This document shows positions 15,295-24,774 of a stretch of DNA of 64,000 nucleotides, piece by piece. Position numbers and translations under genes: made by a program. Numbering within the stretch: position 1 is the stretch's first letter; each line of letters starts with the position of its first letter. Under the pieces are notes generated by a model. The model ran no database searches. It had not been told where the DNA came from and worked only from the letters and a program-made list of their open reading frames with translations. Source of the stretch: Chloroflexota bacterium (GTDB lineage Bacteria > Chloroflexota > UBA11872 > VXNJ01); assembly GCA_009840625.1 (NCBI GenBank), contig VXNJ01000010.1:271541-335540 (forward strand), written 5' to 3'.

Positions 15295-17058
15295 ATGCCG
15301 ACGGCCACCTCTGAATCCAGGCATCCCCGCTACGAGGCCGATGAGAACCCGCCGCTGCTGGCCAGCGTCGGCCTGGGTCTGCAATTCAGCCTCATAGCCT
15401 CCGCCACGCTCCTGGTGACGCCGGTCATCGTCGCCCAGGCCTCGGGCCGCGGCGACGCCTACCTGGACTGGATGGTTTTCGCGTCCCTGGTCGTCGTCGG
15501 CCTCTCGACCATGCTGCAGGTGCGGCGGCTGGGGATCGTGGGCGCCGGCGCGGTCCTGCCGATGTTCACGGCCGCGTTTTCGATCCCGTTCTGCATCACC
15601 GCGGTGGTCGACGGCGGACCGGGCACGCTGACCACGCTCATGCTGGTCTCGGCCGCGCTGCAGGTCGTGATTTCGCGCTGGCTGTTCATCCTGCGCCGGA
15701 TAGTGACCCCGACGGTGGGCGGCACGATCATGATGATCCTCTCGATCACCCTGGCCTACGTCGTCTTCGGTCTGCTCGACGAGGCCTCGGCCGAAGAACC
15801 GGTGGCGGCCCCGGTGACGGCGCTCGTGACCCTGATCTTCGTCGGCGCGCTGACCATGCGCGGCAACGCCGTGCTGCGGCTCTGGGCGCCGGTGATCGGT
15901 ATCGTCATCGGCTGTCTGGTGGCGGCCGGCTTTGGGATCTACGACCCAGATAGGGTGCTCGCGGCCCCGTGGGTCGGCATCCCCGGATCCTGGCCGGGCC
16001 TTACCTTTTCATTCGGGGTCCCCTTCTGGACCCTGCTGCCGGCGTTCCTATTTCTGGGAGTGATCATCTCGATCCAGGTCAACGGGGCGGCAATCGCCCA
16101 GCAGCGGGTCGCCTGGCGCAAATCGCAGGCGGTGGATTTCCGCGCCGTCCAGGGGGCATTGGCCGGCGCCGGCGCCAGCAACTTCGCCGCCGGCCTGGCC
16201 GGAGCGGTCCCCAACATCGTCAACCCCGGGATTATTGGATTCACCCAGATAACCGGCGTCGCCGCCAGGCGGGTTGGATACGTGATGGGCTTGATCCTGA
16301 TCGCGGTCGCGTTCCTGCCCAAGGTCTCCGGATTCCTGAGCTCCATTCCGGGACCGGTAATGACCGGCTACCTGGTGATGATCACCGGGCTGCTGTTCGT
16401 CGACGGCGCCCGCACCGTGATCCAGACCGAGCGGGACCGTCAAAAGCTGCTGGTAGCGGGGGTTTCGTTCTGGATCGGCGCCGCCTTCCAGTTCGGGCTG
16501 TTCAACTTGCCCAACCTCGGTTCAGTCCTGGGGACGGTGCTCAAAAGCGGGGTTACGACCGGCGGCCTCACCGCGATGGCGGCGGTCATATTCCTGGAAC
16601 TTACCAGCCAGCGCCGGATGCGATTCGAATCGCGGCTGCACATAGATTCGCTGCCCGAACTGAACGAGTTCATCGAGGAGTTCGTGCGCCGCCGCAAATG
16701 GGGTGATCCGATGCGGGAGCGTTTGCTGGCGGTGGCCGAGGAGACCCTGCTCACCCTGGCGCCGCTGGACCTTGAAGCGGAACTGTCACTTGATCCCGAA
16801 CCGGCGGATGAGGAAATCAGGCGCCTGGTGGTGCTGGCCAACAGCGAGGGCAGCATCGCCGACCTGGAGTTCATAGGGGGAGGCAACGAGGAAAACCTGG
16901 AAGATCAGATCAGCCAACTGCAGTTGCACGACGAAGAGACGCCGCTGGACAATGAAATCTCATTGCGCCTGCTGCGGCGCTATGCCACATCGGTACAGCA
17001 CCAGCAGTACCACGACAAGGATGTAATCACCGTACAGGTGGATGACCCCAGCCCGTAG
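15295..17058 (+). CDS. NCS2 (uracil/xanthine) permease fused to a C-terminal GHKL/RsbW-like domain
   Basis: Residues 20-440 form a multi-helix nucleobase permease of the UraA/PbuX type (GLQFSLIASATLLVTPVIVA; LRRIVTPTVGGTIMMILSI; a TM10-like motif around NIVNPGIIGFTQITGVAARR). About 140 further residues follow, uncommon for NCS2 proteins: LNEFIEEFVRRRKWGDPM, LLAVAEETLLTL, then EISLRLLRRYATSV and a final beta strand DVITVQV. The order helix, N-box-like helix, strands, late helix and strand resembles anti-sigma/GHKL ATPases, but the N-box asparagine and glycine-rich lid are missing, so ATP hydrolysis is unlikely. Start ATG 15295 has GGAGG very close. A paralogue with the same fusion is at 24775. 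Nucleobase transport is probable, and the tail's role is unknown. Confidence 0.85.
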   Translation: MPTATSESRHPRYEADENPPLLASVGLGLQFSLIASATLLVTPVIVAQASGRGDAYLDWMVFASLVVVGLSTMLQVRRLGIVGAGAVLPMFTAAFSIPFCITAVVDGGPGTLTTLMLVSAALQVVISRWLFILRRIVTPTVGGTIMMILSITLAYVVFGLLDEASAEEPVAAPVTALVTLIFVGALTMRGNAVLRLWAPVIGIVIGCLVAAGFGIYDPDRVLAAPWVGIPGSWPGLTFSFGVPFWTLLPAFLFLGVIISIQVNGAAIAQQRVAWRKSQAVDFRAVQGALAGAGASNFAAGLAGAVPNIVNPGIIGFTQITGVAARRVGYVMGLILIAVAFLPKVSGFLSSIPGPVMTGYLVMITGLLFVDGARTVIQTERDRQKLLVAGVSFWIGAAFQFGLFNLPNLGSVLGTVLKSGVTTGGLTAMAAVIFLELTSQRRMRFESRLHIDSLPELNEFIEEFVRRRKWGDPMRERLLAVAEETLLTLAPLDLEAELSLDPEPADEEIRRLVVLANSEGSIADLEFIGGGNEENLEDQISQLQLHDEETPLDNEISLRLLRRYATSVQHQQYHDKDVITVQVDDPSP

Positions 17059-17127
17059 TCGCGTATCGGCACCGAACCGGAAGCACGAGCCGTTAACGGG
17101 GCTGCGACCTCTCGGCAGGAGATAAGC

Positions 17128-18000
17128 ATGGAATTCGAAAATCCCCAATACCTGGTCTCGACCAACTGGTTGGGCGAGCACCTGCATGACGAAGACGTCC
17201 GCGTCTTTGAGTCGACCGTCTTCCTGGGATTTCGTGACGGCGGCGGGTACCTGATCGAGTCCGGGCGGGCGGCGTATGATGCCGGGCACATTCCCGGGGC
17301 GGGATTCCTCGACCTGCAGGAGGACTTCTCGGACAACTCGCAAGAGCTGCGCTTCATGATGCCGCCGGCCGCCGAATTCGCCGCCGCCGCCGCCCGACAC
17401 GGGATCTCGGAGCAATCGAAGCTGATCCTCTACGACCGGGTCGGCACGCAGTGGGCGGCCCGCCTGTGGTGGATGTTCCGATCCATGGGTTGTGCGGACG
17501 CCGCGGTCCTGGACGGGGGTTGGGTGCGTTGGGAGGCCGAGGGACGGCCGGTGTCGACCGACGCGGCGAATTACCCCCCGACGACCTTCAATCCGACCCC
17601 CGATCCGGGCCGGTTCGCCGACCTCGAGGAAATCAAGGAGTATCTGGCCGCCGATGGCGGCTGCCTGATCAACGCGCTGGCACCCGAGCAGCACAGCGGC
17701 GCCGACCAGGGCCGCCGCTACGGGCGCGCCGGGCACATTCCGGGGTCGACCAACGTGCCGTCAATTGCGCTTATCGATCGCGAGACCGCGCTGTTTCGCC
17801 CGCCCGCGGAGCTGGCGTCGATGTTTGCCGAGGCCGGCGCCGAACGCGACGAACGGGTGCTGCTCTACTGCGGCGGCGGAATTGCGGCTTCCAACGACGC
17901 TCTCGTCCTGACCCTTCTCGGGTACGAGAATGTTGCGGTGTACGACGGGTCAATGTCGGAATACACCAAGGATCCTTCGTTGCCGCTTGAGATCGGTTAA
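17128..18000 (+). CDS. Tandem-rhodanese sulfurtransferase (thiosulfate/3-mercaptopyruvate type)
   Basis: The 290-residue protein has two rhodanese domains. The inactive N-terminal one shows YLIESGRAAYDAGHIPGAGF; the C-terminal one has RYGRAGHIPGSTNVP and the active-site loop YCGGGIAAS with the catalytic cysteine near residue 249. The CGGGIAA loop is closer to thiosulfate/plant-type sulfurtransferases than to the CGSGVTA loop of mercaptopyruvate enzymes. It transfers sulfane sulfur to cyanide or thiol acceptors in vitro; the cellular acceptor is unknown. ATG 17128 has AGGAGA 7 nt before it. A cytochrome c lipoprotein follows 50 nt on, hinting at sulfur-compound oxidation. Confidence 0.9.
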   Translation: MEFENPQYLVSTNWLGEHLHDEDVRVFESTVFLGFRDGGGYLIESGRAAYDAGHIPGAGFLDLQEDFSDNSQELRFMMPPAAEFAAAAARHGISEQSKLILYDRVGTQWAARLWWMFRSMGCADAAVLDGGWVRWEAEGRPVSTDAANYPPTTFNPTPDPGRFADLEEIKEYLAADGGCLINALAPEQHSGADQGRRYGRAGHIPGSTNVPSIALIDRETALFRPPAELASMFAEAGAERDERVLLYCGGGIAASNDALVLTLLGYENVAVYDGSMSEYTKDPSLPLEIG

Positions 18001-18050
18001 TCGACCGCATCTGAGCCTTGGACAGGGCTAGGGTTCACGGAATTGACGCG

Positions 18051-18524
18051 ATGAACCGAATCAGACACGGTAGGCGCATCGGCCGGCTGTCGATTCTGGG
18101 CGCAATTGTCTTTGCGATCGCCGGGATTCTGATTGCGTGCGGCCAGCAGGCCGCCGATCCGAGCGAATATGGCGGGGCCGCCGTCGACCTGACCGTGGTA
18201 ACGGACATCGAACTTTCCCCGGGGGCCAAGGCCGGCGAGGCGGTGTTCGCCGGGAATTGCGCAGCGTGCCACGGGGCCGGAGCCGCCGGAACCTACGCCG
18301 GACCAACCCTCATCCATCAGCTCTACCACCCCAATCACCATTCAGATGGGAGCATTCGCGTCGCGGCCGCTGCCGGAGTTCGACAACACCACTGGAATTT
18401 CGGCGACATGCCTCCCGTCGCCGGCATTTCCCCGGTCCAGATCGAGCAAGTGATCTGCTACGTCCGGGAAATCCAGTTCGCCAACGGGGTTTTCGAGGAC
18501 CCATCGCTGCTGCCCGCCTGCTGA
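18051..18524 (+). CDS. Lipoprotein c-type cytochrome
   Basis: The 157-residue protein has a basic start (MNRIRHGRRIGRL), a hydrophobic signal and the lipobox ILIAC (cysteine near residue 31), so it should be anchored on the outer face of the membrane. One heme site CAACH lies in GNCAACHGAGAAG (about residues 70-74), and GDMPPVAGIS supplies the likely distal methionine. This is a class I monoheme cytochrome c, an electron carrier. It follows the rhodanese gene and may accept electrons from an extracytoplasmic oxidation; that pairing is inferred from position only. Confidence 0.88.
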   Translation: MNRIRHGRRIGRLSILGAIVFAIAGILIACGQQAADPSEYGGAAVDLTVVTDIELSPGAKAGEAVFAGNCAACHGAGAAGTYAGPTLIHQLYHPNHHSDGSIRVAAAAGVRQHHWNFGDMPPVAGISPVQIEQVICYVREIQFANGVFEDPSLLPAC

Positions 18525-18617
18525 ATGTGCGGCAGGCTCAAATTTGGCCGGCAGCGCACCCACCCGGACCGGTTCCGCCGATCACGGCGCCAAGTTTGCC
18601 CCCAGTAGGCGACAGCT

Positions 18618-19349
18618 TCACGAGCGCCGCACGGTCAGCGCGGCCAGCACCAGCAGCAATAGGGCAAATCCCCCAAGCACGGTCAATTCCCAGCCGATCC
18701 CGGCAAGGCTTTCGCCTTCCGACATCAGCCCCCTCAGTCCCTCCACCGCGTAGGTGAGCGGCAGGAATCGGCCCACCGCCTGGAAATACCAGGGGAGTTG
18801 CTCGAACGGCAGCACCGCGCCGGAGAGAAAAATCTGCGGCATCAGGATGACCGGGATGAATTGGACAACCTGGAATTCGTTGCGGGCGAACGTCGAGATG
18901 AAGATGCCGAGGTTCACCGCCACCAGGGTGACCAACGCCAGGAGCACGAATATCTGCCACAACGAGCCCTGGTATTGGATCTGCAGGGCAAATATCGTGA
19001 AGAGCAGGATGACGACCGCCTGGATTGCGGCAAAAAGCAGGAATCCGAGCAGGTAGCCGACCAGTATGTCGGCCCGCCCGACCGGGGTGGTCAGGAGCCT
19101 TTCGATCGTCCCCTGAGCCCGTTCCCGCAAGAAACTCACCCCGGTCAGGAGGAACACGAAAAAGAGCACGAACGTGCCGATGAGTCCCGGAGCGACCAGG
19201 TCGAGAATCTCGCGGCGATCGGCGAATGAGAACCCGACCAGCGACATCACCACCACCGGCGCGACGATGATCAGCGCCAGGGAGCGGTGGTCGCGGGTGA
19301 TCTGGTGGATGATCCGGGTGGAAATCGCCAGGGTGCGGTCGACGGTCAT
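18618..19349 (-). CDS. ABC-2 type exporter permease
   Basis: The 243-residue protein has six hydrophobic helices and the ABC-2 signature near its middle: LTGVSFLRERAQGTIERLL then GRADILVGYLLGF. It forms the membrane channel for the ATPase encoded just upstream on the same strand; the two genes overlap by 4 nt (ATGA-type), which implies coupled translation. Substrates of this class include drugs, lipids and polysaccharides, and none can be chosen here. The N-terminus RTLAISTRIIHQITRDHRSL is the typical amphipathic cytosolic lead. Confidence 0.9.
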   Translation of the reverse strand: MTVDRTLAISTRIIHQITRDHRSLALIIVAPVVVMSLVGFSFADRREILDLVAPGLIGTFVLFFVFLLTGVSFLRERAQGTIERLLTTPVGRADILVGYLLGFLLFAAIQAVVILLFTIFALQIQYQGSLWQIFVLLALVTLVAVNLGIFISTFARNEFQVVQFIPVILMPQIFLSGAVLPFEQLPWYFQAVGRFLPLTYAVEGLRGLMSEGESLAGIGWELTVLGGFALLLLVLAALTVRRS

Positions 19350-20080
19350 GTTCGACCGCCCTGCCGGACAAAGTGCAGGAAAGCGTCCTCCAGGCTGGGA
19401 TCGTCGCCGCCGGCGGCGGCCCGCAATTCTTCCGGGGCCCCCAGCGCCACTGTCTTGCCATCCTGGATAAAGGCAAGCCGATGGCAGTGGGCCGCGTCAT
19501 CCATCGTGTGGCTTGAAATGATCAACGTGGTTCCTGAAGAGGCCATCTCGCAAAAATTGGCCCAGAACGTGGCCCGCAGCTCAGGGTCCAACCCGACGGT
19601 CGGTTCGTCCAGGATCAGCAGTTCCGGCTCGTGCACCAGCGCGACCGCCAGACTCACGCGCTGGCGCATGCCCCCGCTGAGGCGGGTAAGCGGGTCGTCC
19701 TGGCGCTGGCTCAGCTCCACCCAATCGAGTGCCCGGTCGACGGCTGCGCGGCGCCCGGCAGCGCGGGCAAGCCCGTACATCCGGGCGAAGAAGTCAACAT
19801 TTTGACGGGCGGTCAACTCCTGGTACAGGGCGCTCTGCTGCGGCATGTAGCCGATCCGGGCGTTGTTGCGCGCCGACGGTGCCTCGCCGAACACCCGGAT
19901 AGAGCCCGAAGCAGGCTTGAGCAGCCCGACCGGCATTCGTAGCAGAGTGGTCTTGCCGGCGCCGTTGGCCCCCAGGATTCCGAATATCTCGGATTTGTCC
20001 ACACCCAGGGAGAGGCCGCGCAGTACGCTCAACGCGCCATAGCTGAATTCGACCCGATCTGCTTCAAAGACGTGGCTCAT
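19346..20080 (-). CDS. ABC transporter ATP-binding protein (ABC-2 exporter subunit)
   Basis: The 244-residue ATPase has Walker A GANGAGKTT (about residues 37-45), Q-loop in IGYMPQQSALY, signature LSGGMRQRV, Walker B LLILDEPTVGLDP and the switch histidine in IISSHTMDDA. It powers the permease encoded immediately downstream. ATG at 20080 starts MSHVFEADRVEFSYG, which matches the family; a start at 20134 would add 18 non-homologous residues. The two genes form a complete DrrAB-like exporter. Confidence 0.93.
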   Translation of the reverse strand: MSHVFEADRVEFSYGALSVLRGLSLGVDKSEIFGILGANGAGKTTLLRMPVGLLKPASGSIRVFGEAPSARNNARIGYMPQQSALYQELTARQNVDFFARMYGLARAAGRRAAVDRALDWVELSQRQDDPLTRLSGGMRQRVSLAVALVHEPELLILDEPTVGLDPELRATFWANFCEMASSGTTLIISSHTMDDAAHCHRLAFIQDGKTVALGAPEELRAAAGGDDPSLEDAFLHFVRQGGRT

Positions 20081-20404
20081 CGCTTCCGTCCAGGCGTCGC
20101 TCGCGACCCGGGCAGGTCGAATGACACGCCCCAATGACGGACTATCAGCCCGCCCCTCAATGACCGGACCGGCCGGGGTCCCGATGGCCTCCGGACCAAT
20201 CCCGGCGGCGGACCAATGCGCGTTCGGATGGGTTGTCGAATGCTGCCGCGGCCGGGTAAGCGGCCGCGGGCGCGGCAGGTTGACTTCGACACGCGGGATC
20301 CCCGCCGGCCCGCCCGATGCTTCCGGCCGGCAACCGGCCTGGCGGAGAGTTTCATGGCGTTGCCGCCGTTTGGGCCATCGTGACGCATCCGCCTGGCAGT
20401 CTTC
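20081..20404. other. Gap of 324 nt between the ABC exporter and a VOC gene
   Basis: No convincing coding frame was found here. The only clear structure is an 8-bp GC inverted repeat at 20246-20269 (ccgcggcc/ggccgcgg with an 8-nt spacer) without a U-run. Being downstream of the VOC gene and upstream of the exporter on the minus strand, it might be a weak terminator, and the region between it and 20080 should hold the exporter promoter. Confidence 0.4.
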
Positions 20405-20767
20405 TTATGACTCGGGTTCCCAAAGCTCGATCGGATTCCCCTCGGGGTCGTGGATCCGGGCGAAGCGTCCGATGCCGGCCATTTCGCTTTCGTGGCTGAC
20501 ATCGATTCCCGCCGATTTGAGTTGGCCTATCATCGCCGCCAAATCGACCACCCGGAAATTGAGCATGAAAGCCTTGTCGGCTGCGAAGTAGTCCGTGTCC
20601 GCGGCAAATGGCGCGAAGACCGTGACCCCGGAATCGGTGACCCAGGGCTGCATCTCCATGTCCTGCGGGGCGGGGTCGATGCCAAGGTGATCCCGATACC
20701 ACTTGGCAAGCTTGTCGGGGTCCCTGGCCCGGAAAAAGAATCCGCCAAATCCCTGAACGCGATTGAT
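20405..20767 (-). CDS. VOC (glyoxalase/bleomycin-resistance fold) protein, probable ATC start
   Basis: This 120-residue cytosolic protein has the vicinal-oxygen-chelate fold with both beta-alpha-beta-beta-beta units: GGFFFRARDPDKLAKWYRDH and, at the end, RFARIHDPEGNPIELWEPES with the family glutamate. Such proteins are metal-dependent lyases, dioxygenases or resistance proteins; the reaction is not identifiable. No ATG, GTG or TTG lies at the natural N-terminus; canonical starts would add about 40 unrelated residues or delete the fold. ATC at 20765-20767 gives (M)NRVQGFGGFF and sits 9 nt after a perfect AAGGAG. Confidence 0.85.
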   Translation of the reverse strand: MNRVQGFGGFFFRARDPDKLAKWYRDHLGIDPAPQDMEMQPWVTDSGVTVFAPFAADTDYFAADKAFMLNFRVVDLAAMIGQLKSAGIDVSHESEMAGIGRFARIHDPEGNPIELWEPES

Positions 20768-21081
20768 GTCGCATCGCTCCTTTTCGCGGAGTGTAGTGTG
20801 CCGCGGGGGAATTCCGTGAAGGAATTCACAGTTGTTGGAGCGTGTAGTTCGGTCCCAAAAGACCGGTGTCGCACCTGCCGGGAAATAATCCATCGCAGAC
20901 GGGACCGGAGCTCGCGTTCGCAGCGGGCCGGATCCCTGGCCGCCGCCGCCGCCCCTGGGGAGGGGGTGCGGCCGGGGCCGAGAGCAGACCTGCTAGAAAC
21001 GTCCGGTTGGTTGCGGATTTAGCGTTCTATCCGGAAAGCGGCCGGCCGGTTACCGCGTCAGTGCGGCCAGGGAGAGAACAC
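20768..21081. other. Divergent intergenic region with a 7-5-7 inverted repeat
   Basis: This 314-nt gap separates the minus-strand VOC gene from the plus-strand GNAT gene. It holds the VOC ribosome binding site (AAGGAG about 9 nt from the start) and, at 20809-20827, the perfect inverted repeat gaattcc-gtgaa-ggaattc, about 42 nt upstream of the VOC start, which could be an operator. No additional gene or RNA was recognised. Confidence 0.45.
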
Positions 21082-21525
21082 TTGACGCAAGAAAGCAAAA
21101 AGCGACTGGCCATCCGGCCTTACCGGGAATCCGACCAGCGGGCCGTGGTGGAACTCTGGCGCGAGTGCGGGTTGGTTGTGGCCTGGAACGACCCGGAATC
21201 GGATATCCGGCGCAAGCTGCAGGTTCAGCCGGACATGTTCCTGGTCGGATTGCTAGGTTCCAGACTGGTTGCGACCGTGATGGCCGGTTACGAGGGCCAC
21301 CGGGGCTGGATCAATTACCTGGCGGTCAAGTCTGAGTTCCGAAAACAGGGTCTGGGCCGCCGTTTGATGGAGGAGGCCGAAGCACGTTTGATTGAGGCCG
21401 GCTGCCCCAAAATCAATCTGCAGGTAAGGAAATCGAACGCCGCCGCCGTTGCTTTCTACGAACGCATCGGTTATTCGTCCGATGACGTCGTGAGCATGGG
21501 CAAGCGGCTGGAGGAAGACTCCTGA
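21082..21525 (+). CDS. GNAT-family N-acetyltransferase
   Basis: The 147-residue protein shows the GNAT core: RPYRESDQRAVVELWREC at the start, the acetyl-CoA binding motif A around FRKQGLGRRLMEEAEARL (Q/RxxGxG/A present as RKQGLG), and the C-terminal NAAAVAFYERIGY. It resembles the YpeA/RimI-like group. TTG at 21082 has GGAGAG at 21071-21076 and agrees with the family start; the frame extends upstream but codes low-complexity residues. Acceptor substrate is unknown. Confidence 0.88.
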   Translation: MTQESKKRLAIRPYRESDQRAVVELWRECGLVVAWNDPESDIRRKLQVQPDMFLVGLLGSRLVATVMAGYEGHRGWINYLAVKSEFRKQGLGRRLMEEAEARLIEAGCPKINLQVRKSNAAAVAFYERIGYSSDDVVSMGKRLEEDS

Positions 21526-21567
21526 ATCGACCGGGCGCGTACCCCGAGCAGACGGTCTACCGGTTGC

Positions 21568-22023
21568 TCAAAATCGATCGGCGACGATGTTCAGGGCTAC
21601 ACCGTGCTCAAGGTACGCCTTGGCTGCCGCGAGAACGAGAGCGAAGCCGCCAGTCGCATCTACAACTCGGCCGATTAGGTCATCGGCGTCACCATCGAAG
21701 CCGCTATTTACGACACTGACATACGTCCCGTCGGCCCCACGATCTTCGAAAGTCCACTCAACCCGCGACGGATTTTCCGAACCGACATCCCATTCAATAT
21801 GAATCCGCTTGTCTTGCTCCAATGCCAGCACGCGAACTGTCGTCGAAGCCCCGTACAGATCCCAATACCAGTTCACTGAGCCATCAGCTACCAACGGTCC
21901 AGAGGTGCGGTTAAACCAGAACTTCGTAATCACATCTGGATTCACGAAGGCGTCAAACACTTGCGCCACAGGCCGGCGAATGAGCAACTCGATATTCGCA
22001 GCAATCCGGTCGTCTACGGACAT
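21568..22023 (-). CDS. SRPBCC/AHSA1-like ligand-binding protein
   Basis: The 151-residue protein opens with IELLIRRPVAQVFDAFVNPDVITKFWF, a standard SRPBCC (START/Bet v1-like) opening, and continues with VRVLALEQDKRIHIEWDV and a closing helix GGFALVLAAAKAYLEHG. AHSA1-type members are small cytosolic proteins with a hydrophobic pocket; most have no known ligand. The gene ends beside the GNAT gene (convergent), and a tRNA lies just upstream on the same strand. Confidence 0.85.
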   Translation of the reverse strand: MSVDDRIAANIELLIRRPVAQVFDAFVNPDVITKFWFNRTSGPLVADGSVNWYWDLYGASTTVRVLALEQDKRIHIEWDVGSENPSRVEWTFEDRGADGTYVSVVNSGFDGDADDLIGRVVDATGGFALVLAAAKAYLEHGVALNIVADRF

Positions 22024-22117
22024 CTGCGTATGGGTCTTTCGTTCGGCACCCAGTGGCCTGGCACATGCCTGCGTCTGAGTACTACAGGTACTTGCGCGTT
22101 GCTGCCTATCGATTGCT

Positions 22118-22193
22118 TGGTGGAGCGAAAGGGATTCGAACCCTCGACCTCTACAATGCGAGTGTAGCGCTCTTCCGGCTGAGCTATCGCCCC
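22118..22193 (-). tRNA. tRNA-Ala (anticodon CGC)
   Basis: On the minus strand the acceptor GGGGCGA pairs with TCGCTCC with one G-U, followed by discriminator A and an encoded CCA (22118-22120). The D arm (AGCTCAGCCGGAAGAGC), anticodon stem CTACA/TGTAG with loop CTCGCAT, and T loop GGTTCGAATCC are all standard. The loop gives anticodon CGC, reading the alanine codon GCG. Length is 76 nt including CCA. Confidence 0.95.
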
Positions 22194-22218
22194 TTGTAGC
22201 GCCCCGGGGGGACGGGTT

Positions 22219-22476
22219 TTATTCGGCTGCGACTACGTTTACGTAGCGTCGCCGATCGTGGCGCTTTTCGAACTTTACATGGCCCGGTTGGAGCGCAAAA
22301 AGCGTGTGGTCGCGCCCCATTCCGACGTTGCGACCGGGATGGATGCGGGTGCCGCGCTGCCGGCAGATTATGTGTCCGATCTTGACCAGCTCGCCGTCGT
22401 AGCGCTTCACGCCGAGCATTTTCGGGTTCGAATCGCGGCCGTTGCGCGAAGTTCCACCCGATTTCTTCTTGGCCAT
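22219..22476 (-). CDS. rpmA: 50S ribosomal protein bL27
   Basis: The 85-residue protein begins [19 protein letters not shown] and continues [20 protein letters not shown], the unmistakable bL27 sequence, whose N-terminus reaches the peptidyl transferase centre. The start directly exposes MAKKKSGG, with no removable N-terminal leader of the Firmicutes kind. It lies 28 nt downstream of rplU on the same strand, the usual rplU-rpmA order. Confidence 0.97.
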   Translation of the reverse strand: MAKKKSGGTSRNGRDSNPKMLGVKRYDGELVKIGHIICRQRGTRIHPGRNVGMGRDHTLFALQPGHVKFEKRHDRRRYVNVVAAE

Positions 22477-22504
22477 TTGGATCAGGTCCTAGGTCTGGAG
22501 CGGT

Positions 22505-22849
22505 TTATTCGTCGTCGTAGGCGACTCGGCGTGAGCGGCCAATCTTGATTCCAGTCACCTGCAGGACGGTCTGGTCCTGACGATGCCCGGCCCGGCGCTC
22601 GTAGTGTTTCTTGGCCTTGTAGCGCTGGACCCGGATCTTGGGGCCACGGGTATGTCGAACGACCTTGCAGCGGACTTCGGCCCCCTTCACTACCGGAGAC
22701 CCGACTTTCACGCCCTTGTCGTCGGCGATGAGCAGCACGTCAGAAAGGACGAGCTCGCTGTCGGGGTCGGCGGAGACGCGATCGACGACAAAGGAGTCGC
22801 CGATGCGGACCAGGTTTTGGCGCGAAGAGGCGTTGACTACGGCAAACAT
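22505..22849 (-). CDS. rplU: 50S ribosomal protein bL21
   Basis: The 114-residue protein starts MFAVVNASSRQNLVRIGDSF and carries the bL21 core VGSPVVKGAEVRCKVVRHTR and YKAKKHYERRAGHRQDQTVL near its end. ATG 22849 matches the family; the open frame continues upstream to 22903 without homology. It binds 23S rRNA in the large subunit. It is the first gene of the L21-L27 pair; obg is not adjacent in this window. Confidence 0.96.
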   Translation of the reverse strand: MFAVVNASSRQNLVRIGDSFVVDRVSADPDSELVLSDVLLIADDKGVKVGSPVVKGAEVRCKVVRHTRGPKIRVQRYKAKKHYERRAGHRQDQTVLQVTGIKIGRSRRVAYDDE

Positions 22850-22948
22850 GACTGTTTCGGGGAATAGGCGCTGCGGGGCATTGAGCGCCGCCAAATCTAG
22901 CAAATTAGGCCGGGGTGGTCAATCCCGGCCCCGGTTTCCCGCCGCTGT

Positions 22949-23251
22949 CTAGCGCCGCCGCCGTTTCCCGCCGCCGCGTCCGCGCCTGCGCCGAACCCGG
23001 GCGCCCTGGTTGGCAGGCGGGAGGCGGGTTCGCCAGATTAGGTACGCGGCCGGCCCCACGACCCAGACCACCAGGATCAGCAGACCCCAGACCGCGCGCC
23101 ACCAAAGCGGAATCTGCCAGGCCGGCCGCCTGGTCACATCCAGCAGGGCAATCACCACTAGGACGAAATTCAGCGGGATTACCAGGAAATAGAGGATTGC
23201 GCCGAACGTCTGGTCGGGCACCTGCAACTCCCTCCGCATGCCGAATGCCAT
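22949..23251 (-). CDS. Small membrane protein with a PLDc_N-like double helix and basic tail
   Basis: The protein of about 100 residues has two hydrophobic helices (about 17-40 FGAILYFLVIPLNFVLVVIALL, and 52-75 AVWGLLILVVWVVGPAAYLIW) and a strongly basic tail rich in Arg and Gly. Two-helix PLDc_N-type proteins look like this and are often found without the phospholipase part. Two in-frame ATG codons are possible (23251 and 23239). The tail RRRRGRGGGKRRRR may bind lipid head groups or nucleic acid. Function is unknown. Confidence 0.6.
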   Translation of the reverse strand: MAFGMRRELQVPDQTFGAILYFLVIPLNFVLVVIALLDVTRRPAWQIPLWWRAVWGLLILVVWVVGPAAYLIWRTRLPPANQGARVRRRRGRGGGKRRRR

Positions 23252-23394
23252 TCGAACCCGGGCCGCCTTGCAATTTACACCTGAAACCCGGCGACGGGCA
23301 GTGCGAATCTGTCCGCTTACTACAATTGCGGCCAACAAGACCGTGCCCTTGGGGCACCCGGCAATTGACAGGCTGAGGGACCGGGAGGCGATAT

Positions 23395-24462
<1,068 letters not shown>

Positions 24463-24774
24463 GAGCCCGCGCCGCAGCAAGCCCAGTCGGGGCTGGTTTC
24501 ACCTTTATAGAGCGAGATCCGGATTGCCGCCGGGATCCATCGGATCCGCCCCGTCCGTCGCGGCCAGCATCCCGGTCGACAAATCGTGATTCCGCCCAAA
24601 CTCGATCGGTCCCGGGGCCAAGCCGGTTGAGCCGATTGAGCCGCGCGTGGCCACCGCGGCGATCCGCACGCTAGCTGTCCCGGGCGACGCCGTCCGCCTC
24701 CCCGCCGCCGGCAGCCCGAGGGCCGCGGATACCATATGCGCGAAGATTTGTGCGCGAGAAATGCACGGCCGAAA
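24463..24774. other. Gap of about 310 nt upstream of the second permease fusion
   Basis: No gene was found. At 24665-24677 it contains cgcacgctagctg, which is repeated exactly at 15247-15259 upstream of the paralogous permease gene. This is the only shared feature of the two leaders I could see, and it may be a promoter or operator part. Confidence 0.35.

Noticed and set aside
20246..20269. Rho-independent terminator
   Set aside because: The stem is GC-rich and perfect but no T-run follows on either strand.
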